Origin: Aureimonas glaciei
Lineage (GTDB): Bacteria > Pseudomonadota > Alphaproteobacteria > Rhizobiales > Rhizobiaceae
DNA: 64,000 bases
Reading direction: 5' to 3'
Assembly: GCF_014643375.1 (NCBI RefSeq)
Contig: NZ_BMJJ01000012.1
Coordinates: 117,470-181,469, forward strand
Shown here piece by piece: positions 27,558 to 36,078 of this stretch. The position numbers and the translations under genes are program-made. Below the pieces are notes generated by a model. That model worked only from the letters and a program-made list of their open reading frames with translations, had not been told where the DNA came from and did no database searches. Within the stretch, counting starts at the first letter, position 1; each line of letters starts with the position of its first letter.

Positions 27558-28025
27558 ATGAGTGATGTTATAGCTGTGCTGACATATAAATCGGTCGAGA
27601 CGATTTTGGAGGTCGGCGGTACGCAGTCCTGGGCGCTTGACCGGACGCGGGCGGCGCGGTGCGATTATGTCGTTATGTGCCGCAACGCCAAGACCCGGGA
27701 TTCCGAAGGTCCGGAGGAGCATGGCTCGGCCTTCCTCGTCGGTAAGGTGAAGGACGTAGTTCCCTCGACGGAGACGAAGGGGCGTTGGCTGATCCTGGTC
27801 AGCGAGGTGGCCCGGATCGATGTGAAGGACCAATGGTCTGGCCGTAACCCGGTCGCGTACTGGAAGGACAGCGACTATCCCGAGATCGACTTCAAGGCTC
27901 TGGATTACGAGCCAGTCGTCGCGGAGTCCTCGAAGAAGGGGCTCACGATTCCGGCGGCCAAGGCAGGCTTGGCGATCGGTCTGAACGTTCCGGAATCGGC
28001 CATCGAGATCATCGTTCGCGCCTGA
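27558..28025 (+). CDS. Hypothetical protein next to AlbA_2 gene
   Basis: The 155-aa protein is predicted soluble: beta strands (AVLTYKSVETILEVGG, CDYVVMCRN, FLVGKVKDVV, WLILVSEVARIDV) then a C-terminal helix with IPAAKAGLAIGLNVP, which resembles a MucR/PilZ-like or short DNA-binding helix. GAGAGGA lies 7 nt before the ATG at 27558. It is followed by the AlbA_2 protein gene on the same strand, so the two may form a unit. Function unknown. Confidence 0.6.
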   Translation: MSDVIAVLTYKSVETILEVGGTQSWALDRTRAARCDYVVMCRNAKTRDSEGPEEHGSAFLVGKVKDVVPSTETKGRWLILVSEVARIDVKDQWSGRNPVAYWKDSDYPEIDFKALDYEPVVAESSKKGLTIPAAKAGLAIGLNVPESAIEIIVRA

Positions 28026-28153
28026 GGGCAGCGGCCCACGCTGTGCAACCCTTTGCTCTGCCGGGAAAGCGCCGCATAGGGGCCGCTAAACCACCGGGGC
28101 CTCGGCAGGGTCGTCCAGCCATGCGCGATTAGAACAGAAAAGCGGAGGAAGCC

Positions 28154-29482
28154 TTGCCGTCTATCCAGGATTTACAGCACCTCATTACCGAGCCGCGGGA
28201 AGATCTCGGTGTCGAGTACAAGGACTGGCTCGATCTCAGCTCGACTGAGCACAAGGCGACTCTAGCGAAAGCGGCGATTGCCTTGGTCAATCATGGGGGC
28301 GGTTTCATCGTGCTGGGCTTGGCCGAGGAGACCGCTGGCCTGAAATCGCATGCGCGACCGACCGCGATCCCCGAGGTTACGCAAGACGCGGTCAATGCCG
28401 CAATCCGGCGGTTCGCCGCCCCTGAGTTTCATTGCGAGATGTACGCTGTCCCACACCCGGACACGGGGGTCGTTCATCCAGTCGTCGCGGTCCCCGGTAC
28501 GATGACCGAACCGGTCATGAGCAAGCGGGACTGCCAAGGCATCATCGCCCAGAATCGTTGCTACATTCGTAAACCGGGGCCCCGCAGCGAAGAACCGCAA
28601 ACGGGCGAGGAATGGCGGACCCTCCTGAACCGCTGCGTCAGAGCGGGGCGCGAGGACATGCTCGAGGCGATCCGCTCGATCGTGACCGGCCGCGTGGAGG
28701 TGCAAAACCTGCCGCCCGACGCCCACGAGCAGCTGCGCGCTTTCTGCGACACCGCTCGGAATCGCTGGACGGAGCTTGTGGCGGACCTTCCTGCGGACGC
28801 CCCGCCGCGTTTTCCGCACGGCCACTACGAAATGGGCTTCTCGCTGGTGGGCGCGAAGCCGGCCAAAGGACTGGCCGATCTCCAGCAGCGGCTTCAGAGC
28901 GCCAGGCGGATCAAACTGACGGGATGGACGCCGTTCCTCGATATGACCACGGCGGCCTGGGCTCCCTATCCGTACGAGAACTTCGTTGAAGCCTGGGTCG
29001 GGCGTCCTGTTCCCGATCGCAGTCAGGATGCCGGTCACAGCGATTTCTGGCGCGCTGCCCCGGACGGCGCCCTCTATACGATGCGTGGGTATGCCGAGGA
29101 CGCCTTGGCAGGCCGCCCGCCAGGCCAACTCTTCGATGTCACGCTACCGGTGTGGCGCGTCGCGGAAGGCTTGCTCTTCGCCAGTCGCCTGGCCGAAACC
29201 TATGAGGACGTCGACGCGATCGCAGTCCGATGCCGCTACACGGGCTTGCGTGGTCGTGCGCTGACAAGCGTGACCGGGGACCGGGCGGTGTTCGGCGACG
29301 ATGCGAGCGGCACGGACGAGATCGTTCTGGAGACACAGGCGACTCCGGATCAAATCAAGGACAATCTGGTCGAGGTCATGCATCAGCTGCTGACGCCGTT
29401 GTACGAGCGGTTCAATTTCTTCGCCCTGCCAACGGCTCTCGTTGAGCAGGAACTGACGAAGATGACGAAGGGCCGCCTCTGA
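28154..29482 (+). CDS. AlbA_2 (Schlafen-like) domain protein
   Basis: The 442-aa protein has an N-terminal AlbA_2 / Schlafen core: LGVEYKDWLDLSS, LAKAAIALVNHGGGFIVLGL and CYIRKPGPRSEEP. The remainder (about 270 aa) is unassigned. The TTG start at 28154 follows GGAGG by 5 nt, so the non-ATG start is well supported. AlbA_2 domains bind nucleic acid or nucleotides and occur in several phage-defence proteins, but no specific system is identified. Confidence 0.75.
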   Translation: MPSIQDLQHLITEPREDLGVEYKDWLDLSSTEHKATLAKAAIALVNHGGGFIVLGLAEETAGLKSHARPTAIPEVTQDAVNAAIRRFAAPEFHCEMYAVPHPDTGVVHPVVAVPGTMTEPVMSKRDCQGIIAQNRCYIRKPGPRSEEPQTGEEWRTLLNRCVRAGREDMLEAIRSIVTGRVEVQNLPPDAHEQLRAFCDTARNRWTELVADLPADAPPRFPHGHYEMGFSLVGAKPAKGLADLQQRLQSARRIKLTGWTPFLDMTTAAWAPYPYENFVEAWVGRPVPDRSQDAGHSDFWRAAPDGALYTMRGYAEDALAGRPPGQLFDVTLPVWRVAEGLLFASRLAETYEDVDAIAVRCRYTGLRGRALTSVTGDRAVFGDDASGTDEIVLETQATPDQIKDNLVEVMHQLLTPLYERFNFFALPTALVEQELTKMTKGRL

Positions 29483-29496
29483 CGGAACGGCGGCGC

Positions 29497-30420
29497 TCAC
29501 GCGCCGCCGAACTTCCAGACCGGGATGCCGAGCTTCTTGGCCTTGTCGGCTAGGTTGTCGTTGATGCCGGTGCCGGGGAAGTGCATCACGCCCTTGGGCA
29601 GGATTTCCAGCATCTCGTCGTTGCGCTTGAAGGGCGCTGCGCGGCCGTGCTTCGTCCAGTCGGGAGCAAAACCGATCTGCGGCACGTTGCGGCTCGTTGC
29701 CCAAAGGGATGCTATCTTCTCGGTGCCTTTCGGCGACTTGCCGTGCATCAGCACCATGTCTGGGTGCTTTTCGTGGACCTGATCGAGCTTGGCCCAGATC
29801 AGCCGGTGATCGTTGAAGTCGAGCCCGCCGGTGACGAGGATCTTGGGACCAGCGGGAAGAAGGATCGTCTGCTCGGCGCGCCGCTTCGCTGCCAGGAAAT
29901 CGCGGCTGTCGATCATCGCGGAGGTAAGATTGCGGTGGTTGACCTTTGACCCGCTGCGCGGAAGCCAAGTTTTGCCGACGTGGCGTTCGTAGTGTTCGGC
30001 TGCTTGATCGCGCATCAGTTCGAAGGCGTTCTGGCGTTCGATGAGGGTCTGGCCCTCGGCGATGTGGCGCTCCAGTTCGACCGCCTTTACCTCGCTGCCG
30101 TCTTGTTCGCGCTGCCCGCGGCGCTGCGCCTGCTCGTTGTCGTCGAGTTCGCGCGCGATCCGGTCAGTGGCGCGATGAAAGACGTTGACCGTCGACCAGA
30201 GGAGATCGTCGAGATCGGGCTCGAGGCGGGTGTCCTCCAGGGTGGCGATCAGGGCGTCGAAGATGTCGGCGATGGCGCCGGCGACATGGTCGCCCTCCGG
30301 AAGCGGTCGTGGATCGAGTTCATCCGTGAAGGGACGGTAGCCGTAAAGCTGGAGTTCGCTCAGGACATGGTCGGTGGGTGAAGAGGCGTGGTGCGGCTCA
30401 AAGTCGTCGTGCTCGCTCAT
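29497..30420 (-). CDS. DUF2493 (SLOG superfamily) protein
   Basis: The 307-aa protein has a long helical N-terminal part and a C-terminal DUF2493 domain (from about residue 195): KILVTGGLDFNDHRLIWAKL, DMVLMHGKSPKGTEKIASLW, and KGVMHFPGTGINDNLADKAK. These are the nucleotide-binding strand-turn elements of the SLOG fold. It is a standard ICE gene in alphaproteobacteria, usually near the toprim and parB-like genes, as here. The bound ligand is unknown. Confidence 0.85.
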   Translation of the reverse strand: MSEHDDFEPHHASSPTDHVLSELQLYGYRPFTDELDPRPLPEGDHVAGAIADIFDALIATLEDTRLEPDLDDLLWSTVNVFHRATDRIARELDDNEQAQRRGQREQDGSEVKAVELERHIAEGQTLIERQNAFELMRDQAAEHYERHVGKTWLPRSGSKVNHRNLTSAMIDSRDFLAAKRRAEQTILLPAGPKILVTGGLDFNDHRLIWAKLDQVHEKHPDMVLMHGKSPKGTEKIASLWATSRNVPQIGFAPDWTKHGRAAPFKRNDEMLEILPKGVMHFPGTGINDNLADKAKKLGIPVWKFGGA

Positions 30421-30733
30421 CGGGATGCTCCGTCGGTTCGACCGCGACCCTCGCGGCCTTCATGGCGACGAAAGCCGGCGGGCGGTTCGGACCTGCACCC
30501 GCAGCGAAGCGGAGGGCCGGAGCGCGGCGGAGGATGACGAAGGCGGTCTATTTTGTTTCGCGATGGAAAGGCCCTAAGGGCCGCCGGAAAATAGTCCGCC
30601 GCAGACATTGCGGGTCCGGGCCGTTTGCTGGCCGATCGCCCTCTCGAAGGCCGGGGCGCGGTTCTCTCCGACATGGGAATCAACCGAGCGATGCCGACGA
30701 CGGCGCTCCCGCCGCCTGCATTCTTCCGTCGGC
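30421..30733. other. Intergenic region between DUF2493 and toprim genes
   Basis: About 313 nt with no supported gene. It holds a short hairpin (GGCCCT/AGGGCC near 30572-30583) that, read on the - strand, is followed by TTTCC; it could weakly terminate the toprim transcript. Nothing else is evident. Confidence 0.35.
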
Positions 30734-31774
30734 CTATTCCGCCAGCGCCATGAAGCGCGCGACATCCTGTGGCGCGATCTGCACCCGCGCCGCTGCCCGG
30801 AGGCTGTCCAGACCGGCCAGGCGGAGATCCTCGTTGAAGTCGCCCAGGCTCGGAGACACCACGACCGCCTCGATCCCGGCCGCGTTCGCCCGTTCGATCA
30901 ACGTCGCCATCGCCCCGTCGCCGGCCGGATCATTGTCGCGGGCAATGTAGAGCCGGCGCAGCGTGTCGGGGAACAGGATGGCAGAGAGATGTGACGCCGA
31001 GAGCGCCGCCGCCATCGGCATGGCGGGCAGCGCCATCCTGAGCGATAGCATCGTCTCGATGCCTTCGCCCGCCGCCATCACTTCGCCCGTTACACCGAAG
31101 CGAACGGCATGTCCCAGGAGGTTACCCATCGCCCGTCTTGGCGTGTCGATCGGGGCCTTGTCCGATCCGTCCGGAGCGAGCCAGGTGCGATGCGCGCCGG
31201 TCTGACGCCCGGCGAGATCGGTGACGGATGCGATCATCGCCGGCCAGGTCTCCGTCGGGGAATGTTCGTCGGGACGGTAATAGCAATGGGGATGGAAGCG
31301 CAGGCTTCCGGTTCCGTGCAAATCCGTAATGCCGCGTGTGCGGAGATACGTCTTTACGAGTGTGCCGGAAATTGGCTGCGCCATTGCGAAGAGCCGCCGT
31401 GCCGCTTCCGGTGATCCTGATGGCGCCGGCGCCGATGTGCGCCGGGTAGAGCTTGGCTCCGGTTCGGGTTGCGGCAGGCTGAGAAAGGTCCGGGCCTCGT
31501 CGGCGACGTCCTTGAAGTCGACCAGGCCGCAGCTCTCGCGGATGAGGTCGAGGAGATCGCCATGCTCGCCTGTGGCGGCGTCGGTCCATTTGCCGGCGGC
31601 ACCCTTGCCGGTCTCGCCACCCTTCAGCCGCACGAACATCGAGCGGCCGGGCGTGTTGCGAACATCGCCGACCAGCCAGTAGCGGCCCTCACGGTGGCCA
31701 TTGGAGAGGTAGTGGCGACAAACAGCCTCGGCCTGAGCAGCCAGCCGTCGCGCAAGATCTGTGGCAGGTTGCAT
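30734..31774 (-). CDS. Toprim domain (primase-like) protein
   Basis: The 346-aa protein starts with a zinc-free primase-like region (RRLAAQAEAVCRHYLSNGHR, RLKGGETGKGAAGKWTDAAT) and has a toprim domain from about residue 220: VMAAGEGIETMLSLRMALP, LYIARDNDPAGDGAMATLIE and VVVSPSLGDFNEDLR, which supply the conserved E and DxD residues. Such proteins act in primer synthesis or strand handling on mobile elements. It follows the parB-like gene, from which it is separated by a strong terminator hairpin. Confidence 0.88.
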   Translation of the reverse strand: MQPATDLARRLAAQAEAVCRHYLSNGHREGRYWLVGDVRNTPGRSMFVRLKGGETGKGAAGKWTDAATGEHGDLLDLIRESCGLVDFKDVADEARTFLSLPQPEPEPSSTRRTSAPAPSGSPEAARRLFAMAQPISGTLVKTYLRTRGITDLHGTGSLRFHPHCYYRPDEHSPTETWPAMIASVTDLAGRQTGAHRTWLAPDGSDKAPIDTPRRAMGNLLGHAVRFGVTGEVMAAGEGIETMLSLRMALPAMPMAAALSASHLSAILFPDTLRRLYIARDNDPAGDGAMATLIERANAAGIEAVVVSPSLGDFNEDLRLAGLDSLRAAARVQIAPQDVARFMALAE

Positions 31775-31790
31775 CGCGGACTCCGAGACG

Positions 31791-31820
31791 AAAAATGGGC
31801 CCGCCGTTGCCGGCGGGCCC
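31791..31820 (-). terminator. Intrinsic terminator after the parB-like gene
   Basis: GGGCCCGCCG (31797-31806) pairs perfectly with CGGCGGGCCC (31811-31820) around a 4-nt loop. On the - strand the hairpin follows the parB-like stop by 25 nt and is followed by ATTTTT, the usual intrinsic-terminator layout. Confidence 0.85.
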
Positions 31821-31845
31821 TCGGGGGACGTGTTGCTTCCTTCGG

Positions 31846-33969
31846 CTATTCAGCCGCGATCACATGCATGTCGATCTCGGCCGGCTCATCTTCGATCTGC
31901 GGCTCGGTTTCCGCCATGGCCGTTTCGCCGCCGTCTTCCGCCGTATCTTCGACCTCACGATCGCCGGACTGGTAAGCCTCGACGGTCAATGTGTCATCGA
32001 CCGCGGTGACCAGGTGGCCGGGCGTGCGAAGCGGCTCCGGCAACCAGCCGGAACCGGCGAGCAGTTCCTGCGCCTTTTCGGCCATGTCGCCCTTCTTGAG
32101 GTGCTCGATGCGATCACCGGCGCGCGTACCCTTCGCCTCGCGCACCGACGCGAGGATGCGGGCCTTGGTGACACGGCCGAGATAGGTGTCGATCGTGGGC
32201 TCCCATCCGGCCGCCACCATGTCGAGATCGACCGCCTGGGCGAGCTGGTCGGCGTGGGCGAGCGCACGAGGCCGACGGTTGTACGCCTCGTAGATCGCAT
32301 TGACCGACAGCGACACGCAATGCGCAAACAGAGCGTAGCGGCTGTCGCCGTCGAACGCCTGCAGCGCCTCCCACAGCTCGCCGGGCTCCTTGGGAAGCGC
32401 CGCCACCCACGCTTGATGGCGGCCGTCGACTGCCGAGGCCAGGCTGCTGTCATTCAGACCCGGCGCCTGCGCGCCGAAACTGACGCTCTTCAGATCGAAC
32501 TCCAGGCAGGTGTCCGAGCCATAGTGATAGAAGGCCCGGAGCGTGAGCGCATGAAGCGCGGCGAGGAAGGCGACATCGGGATGCTCGCCGAGCGCGTGGC
32601 GCAGAGCCAGCGTTCGATGGGCGGTCAGCTCGGTCATCAAGCGGTCCGGGATCGGCTTCAGGCCATCGTCTTCCTCGGGCTCCGCTGTCGTCTCGATGTC
32701 CGCGGTCAGGTGATCGTCCTCATGCTCCGCGCGCGCCGCGACGGCGCTCACGCCGTCCTCGACCTCGGAATCGACGTCCGGCTCAATCGGGCGTTCGTCT
32801 TCTGGGCGGACATAGCCGCGCTCGACCCGGAGGTTGCCCGATCCATCGACGCTGACGAAGGCGCCGGCCCGCGCGATCTCCTCGGGCTCGAAGACCATCG
32901 GCCGATCGTCGAGCGCGCTGATTGCGGTTTCGAGCTCACCGAGCCGTTCGTCCACCTCGTCGGGCAGATCCTCGGCATCGGCATAGGTTTCCTCCAGTCC
33001 GTCCAACTCGGCCTGAAGGACGTCGCGGGTGGCCTGTTCTTCCTCGGTGAGGGCGGGCTGCTCGCCACGGAGGTGGCGCAGGCCGTAGGTGTGGCCGTAG
33101 GGGAAGTCCGGCGCGACATCGATCCACTTCCAGCCTTCGGCGGAGATCGCCTCGGACTGCTCACGCAGCTTCTCGGCCACCAACATGTCGAGAAGGCCGA
33201 CATCCTGCAGCCAGCCGCCATCGTCACCCTGGAACAGGTCGTGCATGATGACGCCGCCAGCTTCGGCGTAGGCTTCGAGCCCTACGAATTGCGCACGCTT
33301 GTCAGCGGCGCGGACCGCACCTTCGGTGAGCATCCGGCGGATGAGATGCGGTTCCTTGCTATAGCCCTGCGTAAGGCGCTCGAAGACCTGCTCCTGCCGC
33401 TCATGATCGCCGTTGACCGTGAACGCCATGAGCTGATCGAGGGTCATGCCGTCGGCGGCATAGGTGTCCAGGAGCTTGGGCGAGACCGACGCCAGACGCA
33501 GACGCTGCTTCACGACCGAGACCGAGACGAACTGGTTGGCGGCGATCTCCTCTTCGGACATGCCCTTTTCGCGGAAGGTCAGGAAGGCACGGAACTGGTC
33601 CAGCGGATGAAGCGGCGCCCGCTGGATGTTTTCGGCCAGCGAATCCTCCTCGGCCATGCCGCCCTCGCGGATGACACATGGGACTGGCGCGTTTTTGGCG
33701 AGGCGCTTCTGCTTCACCAGCAGTTCGAGCGCGCGATAGCGGCGTCCGCCTGCCGGAATCTCGAACATGCCGGTCTCGGCACCGTCGGCGTCGCGCACCG
33801 GCCGGACAGTGATGCTCTGCAGCAGCGTTCGCCGGGCGATGTCCTCAGCCAGCTCCTCGATCGACACGCCGGCCTTGATCCGCCGGACGTTCGCCTGGGA
33901 GATGACGAGCTGGTTGAAGGGGATGTCGCGCGACGACCACAGGGTGATTTTCTTCGCAGCTGTGGCCAT
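31846..33969 (-). CDS. Large ParB/RepB/Spo0J family protein
   Basis: The 707-aa protein has an N-terminal ParB/Srx domain: IPFNQLVISQANVRRIKAGV, QSITVRPV, EIPAGGRRYRALELL, and the arginine-patch motif EEDSLAENIQRAPLHPLDQF, followed by a HTH with EEIAANQFVSVSVVKQRLRL. The rest is a long acidic C-terminal region. It is roughly twice the size of a chromosomal ParB; this large form is typical of alphaproteobacterial ICEs. The ATG at 33969 follows a 40-nt structured leader. Confidence 0.88.
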   Translation of the reverse strand: MATAAKKITLWSSRDIPFNQLVISQANVRRIKAGVSIEELAEDIARRTLLQSITVRPVRDADGAETGMFEIPAGGRRYRALELLVKQKRLAKNAPVPCVIREGGMAEEDSLAENIQRAPLHPLDQFRAFLTFREKGMSEEEIAANQFVSVSVVKQRLRLASVSPKLLDTYAADGMTLDQLMAFTVNGDHERQEQVFERLTQGYSKEPHLIRRMLTEGAVRAADKRAQFVGLEAYAEAGGVIMHDLFQGDDGGWLQDVGLLDMLVAEKLREQSEAISAEGWKWIDVAPDFPYGHTYGLRHLRGEQPALTEEEQATRDVLQAELDGLEETYADAEDLPDEVDERLGELETAISALDDRPMVFEPEEIARAGAFVSVDGSGNLRVERGYVRPEDERPIEPDVDSEVEDGVSAVAARAEHEDDHLTADIETTAEPEEDDGLKPIPDRLMTELTAHRTLALRHALGEHPDVAFLAALHALTLRAFYHYGSDTCLEFDLKSVSFGAQAPGLNDSSLASAVDGRHQAWVAALPKEPGELWEALQAFDGDSRYALFAHCVSLSVNAIYEAYNRRPRALAHADQLAQAVDLDMVAAGWEPTIDTYLGRVTKARILASVREAKGTRAGDRIEHLKKGDMAEKAQELLAGSGWLPEPLRTPGHLVTAVDDTLTVEAYQSGDREVEDTAEDGGETAMAETEPQIEDEPAEIDMHVIAAE

Positions 33970-33984
33970 GGGAATGTACTCCAC

Positions 33985-34024
33985 GACGGGCGCCGAGAGA
34001 CTCTCTCTCAGCCCTAAACCCGTC
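33985..34024 (-). promoter_or_regulatory. Structured RNA leader of the parB-like gene
   Basis: On the - strand a 6-bp stem (GACGGG/CCCGTC) encloses a 7-bp stem and an AGAGT loop, with a TTTAGGG bulge on the 5' side. It ends 15 nt before the ATG, with TGGAG between. A matching element lies before the DUF932 gene and shows compensatory changes in five base pairs of the inner stem. Confidence 0.65.
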
Positions 34025-34094
34025 ACGGAGCGAAGCGCCGCCCTCTTCCTCTGAAAGGGGCAGCGCCACGGACCGGCAAACCAGAAAGGCACGG

Positions 34095-34142
34095 AACCGC
34101 AAAGCTGGAGACACGGAAAACCGCATCTCCGGCTTTGCGGTT
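34095..34142 (-). repeat. 17-bp stem-loop after DUF932
   Basis: AACCGCAAAGCTGGAGA at 34095-34111 pairs with TCTCCGGCTTTGCGGTT at 34126-34142 with one T-G wobble and a 14-nt loop. It starts 1 nt after the DUF932 stop. No T tract follows, so it may be a transcript-stabilising or attenuating structure upstream of the parB-like leader. Confidence 0.5.
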
Positions 34143-34143
34143 G

Positions 34144-35337
34144 TCAGGCGGCGCGATCGAGCAGCTTCTTCGCCTTGGCCTCCATGTCGAGGCGGGCGTC
34201 CTGATGCGGCTTATCGCGCGCTACGGCGGTGATGCCCTGCACGAAATCGAAGATGCTCTCGGGCGGACGCCCTTCCTCGGCTAGCACCGTGTCGATGATC
34301 TTCCCGGTCTCGGCCTTGGAGAAGCCCCGACGGCGCAAGAAGTCGGTGCGATCCTCGTCACTGCGCGCCACGATCCGTTCGCGGGCCGCCTTGATGCCGT
34401 TGACGAAAGGTAGCGGCGACGAATTGGCGAACTTCGCCAGCGCTGGCGCGGCCTCATGAGCGAAGCGGTTGGCGGCATATTTGGAATGGCGGATGGTGAT
34501 CTCCTCGAAATCCTCCACGCCCCAGAGATTTCGATTCTGGCAAACCGCCCGCAGATAGAAGCTCGCCATGCCAAGTGTCTTGGCGCCGACCTCGGAGTTC
34601 CAGCAATAGAAGCCGCGGAAGTAGAGATCCGGCGAGCCGTCCGGCAGACGGCCGGCTTCGATCGGGTTCAGGTCATCCACGAGGAAGAGGAAGACGTCGC
34701 GGTCCGAGGCGTAGAGCGTCGTGGTGTCCTTGGTGATATCGACGCGCGGATTGTAGATGCCCGTCGACCAGTCGAGCACGCCGGGCACTTTCCAGCGTGT
34801 CTCACCCGTACCGTTGCCGGCAATGCGCTGCACGGCCTCGACCAGTTCGTGATCGTAGATGCGGCCGTAGTCCGGGCCGGTCACGGCGCGCAGTTCAACA
34901 CGGCCATTATCGGTCTCGAGCGTCTTGATCTGCTCCGCCCGGTTGGAGGTCAGGCCGTATTGCAGGTTGATGGCAGCGAGTGCGGCGGGGAGCTGCCGTA
35001 AATACGCGGCCGGTGCGCCGACCAGGCTGGCGAGCTGGCCGAAAGACCAGTGAGTCGGCGCGATAGGCGTGTTCGAGCCCGGAAGGATCAGAGCCAGTCG
35101 CTCCGGGTCGCTGCGGTTCGCCTCGACATGGATGAGTGCGCTTTCCACCACGCGTGTTTGGCTACGTTTGGTACGGTCGCCGACCGCGCGACCCAACTCG
35201 GACAGGGACAGGTAGCGCTCGTCGGCAGGGCGGGTAAACCATTCCGACGAGACGCGGCCGATCCGCTCCCCCCGGCTGACATCGACCTTGTAACCGCCGC
35301 TGGTTTCGCGGCGGGCGTCGAGGACCTGCATGTTCAT
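34144..35337 (-). CDS. DUF932 family protein
   Basis: The 397-aa protein matches the DUF932 phage/plasmid-like family: RVSSEWFTRPADERYLSLSE, YGLTSNRAEQIKTLE, AVTGPDYGRIYDHELVEAVQ, FYCWNSEVGAKTLGMASFYL and NLWGVEDFEEITIRHSK. The family is common on plasmids and ICEs; its function is unknown. The frame is open to 35379; the ATG at 35337 is chosen because the spacing from its leader hairpin and TGGAG site is identical to that of the parB-like gene. Confidence 0.88.
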   Translation of the reverse strand: MNMQVLDARRETSGGYKVDVSRGERIGRVSSEWFTRPADERYLSLSELGRAVGDRTKRSQTRVVESALIHVEANRSDPERLALILPGSNTPIAPTHWSFGQLASLVGAPAAYLRQLPAALAAINLQYGLTSNRAEQIKTLETDNGRVELRAVTGPDYGRIYDHELVEAVQRIAGNGTGETRWKVPGVLDWSTGIYNPRVDITKDTTTLYASDRDVFLFLVDDLNPIEAGRLPDGSPDLYFRGFYCWNSEVGAKTLGMASFYLRAVCQNRNLWGVEDFEEITIRHSKYAANRFAHEAAPALAKFANSSPLPFVNGIKAARERIVARSDEDRTDFLRRRGFSKAETGKIIDTVLAEEGRPPESIFDFVQGITAVARDKPHQDARLDMEAKAKKLLDRAA

Positions 35338-35352
35338 GGGACCAATCTCCAT

Positions 35353-35392
35353 GACGGGCGTCGGAGACCTCTTCTCCAACCCTCAACCCGTC
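35353..35392 (-). promoter_or_regulatory. Structured RNA leader of the DUF932 gene
   Basis: On the - strand this 40-nt element has the same outer stem (GACGGG/CCCGTC) as the parB-like leader, a TTGAGGG 5' bulge, a 7-bp inner stem and an AGAGG loop. Inner stem bases differ from the other copy yet still pair. It ends 15 nt before the chosen ATG. Confidence 0.65.
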
Positions 35393-35431
35393 ACGGAAAA
35401 TCAGTCCGCTCTCTCGCTCTCAGCGGGGCGT

Positions 35432-35500
35432 TGCGGGGCTGCGGCCCCGCAGAAGGGGTCGGCCGAGACCAAGGCTCGGCCGTAGGGGAAGGCTTTCCCC
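35432..35500. other. Three consecutive perfect hairpins upstream of DUF932
   Basis: Hairpin 1 is TGCGGGGC/GCCCCGCA (35432-35451, 4-nt loop). Hairpin 2 is CGGCCGAG/CTCGGCCG (35460-35482, 7-nt loop). Hairpin 3 is GGGGAA/TTCCCC (35485-35500, 4-nt loop). They lie between the HEPN-like gene and DUF932. None has a T run, so they may be a structured leader, a recombination or binding site, or an inert repeat. Confidence 0.5.
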
Positions 35501-35527
35501 AAGGTCGTAAATCCTGAGAAGCGTAAA

Positions 35528-36046
35528 TCAGGCCAACTGGCCGTGGCGTTCGAGCACCCGCATGAGAATGGCATTCGCCTGAGTGAAGTTCTCGCGCTGC
35601 CCTCGGATTTGGTACGCCCATTTTGCGCCGTGAAAGAGATTGTTGCGCAGGCGCCAGACGATCATCAGCAAGGCCAGCACCCGGTCGCGGGGATCATTGT
35701 TCGCGCCGCGGATCACGGCTTCGACAAGATCGGGGTGGTCCGATTTGCGCAGGTCCAAAAAGGGATAGTGATATGTCAGCTCGCCGTTCGCAAAGTAGCG
35801 GTCGCGGAAATAGGCCAGCTCCGCGCCATAGAGATCGGCGCTCAGCATGTCGCCCGTCGCCCAGACATCGACCTTCTCGGTGATCCGGTCGACGCGAGCG
35901 TTCGCCGCCATGATCTCGGCCTCGAACAGGCTCCAGAGAAAGGCGAAGTCGAAGATCGCGCGGCGATCGTCTTCGGGCAAATCCTTAAACCCGGGGGCTC
36001 TCGCCTCCAGCCATGCTTCGCTTGCGCTCGTTTGACGTTCCTCCAT
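35528..36046 (-). CDS. HEPN-like hypothetical protein
   Basis: The 172-aa protein is helical throughout. It contains IVWRLRNNLFHGAKWAYQ at about residues 127-144, an R-N-x4-H arrangement typical of HEPN RNase or ATP-binding proteins. GAGGAAC near the start supports the ATG at 36046. It lies 32 nt downstream of the GIY-YIG gene and may form a pair with it. A HEPN function (RNA cleavage) is inferred from the motif only. Confidence 0.7.
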   Translation of the reverse strand: MEERQTSASEAWLEARAPGFKDLPEDDRRAIFDFAFLWSLFEAEIMAANARVDRITEKVDVWATGDMLSADLYGAELAYFRDRYFANGELTYHYPFLDLRKSDHPDLVEAVIRGANNDPRDRVLALLMIVWRLRNNLFHGAKWAYQIRGQRENFTQANAILMRVLERHGQLA

Positions 36047-36078
36047 AGTTCAATCCTCCGGTTCGTCGTCGTGCCGGC

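Noticed and set aside
31795..34017. 740-aa + strand frame opposite the parB-like gene
   Set aside because: The - strand ParB protein has a clear domain match and leader; the + frame has no motif and no ribosome-binding site.
35353..35379. Upstream ATG codons of the DUF932 protein (35379 and 35352)
   Set aside because: They fall inside or beside the leader hairpin. The parallel with the parB-like leader supports the ATG at 35337.
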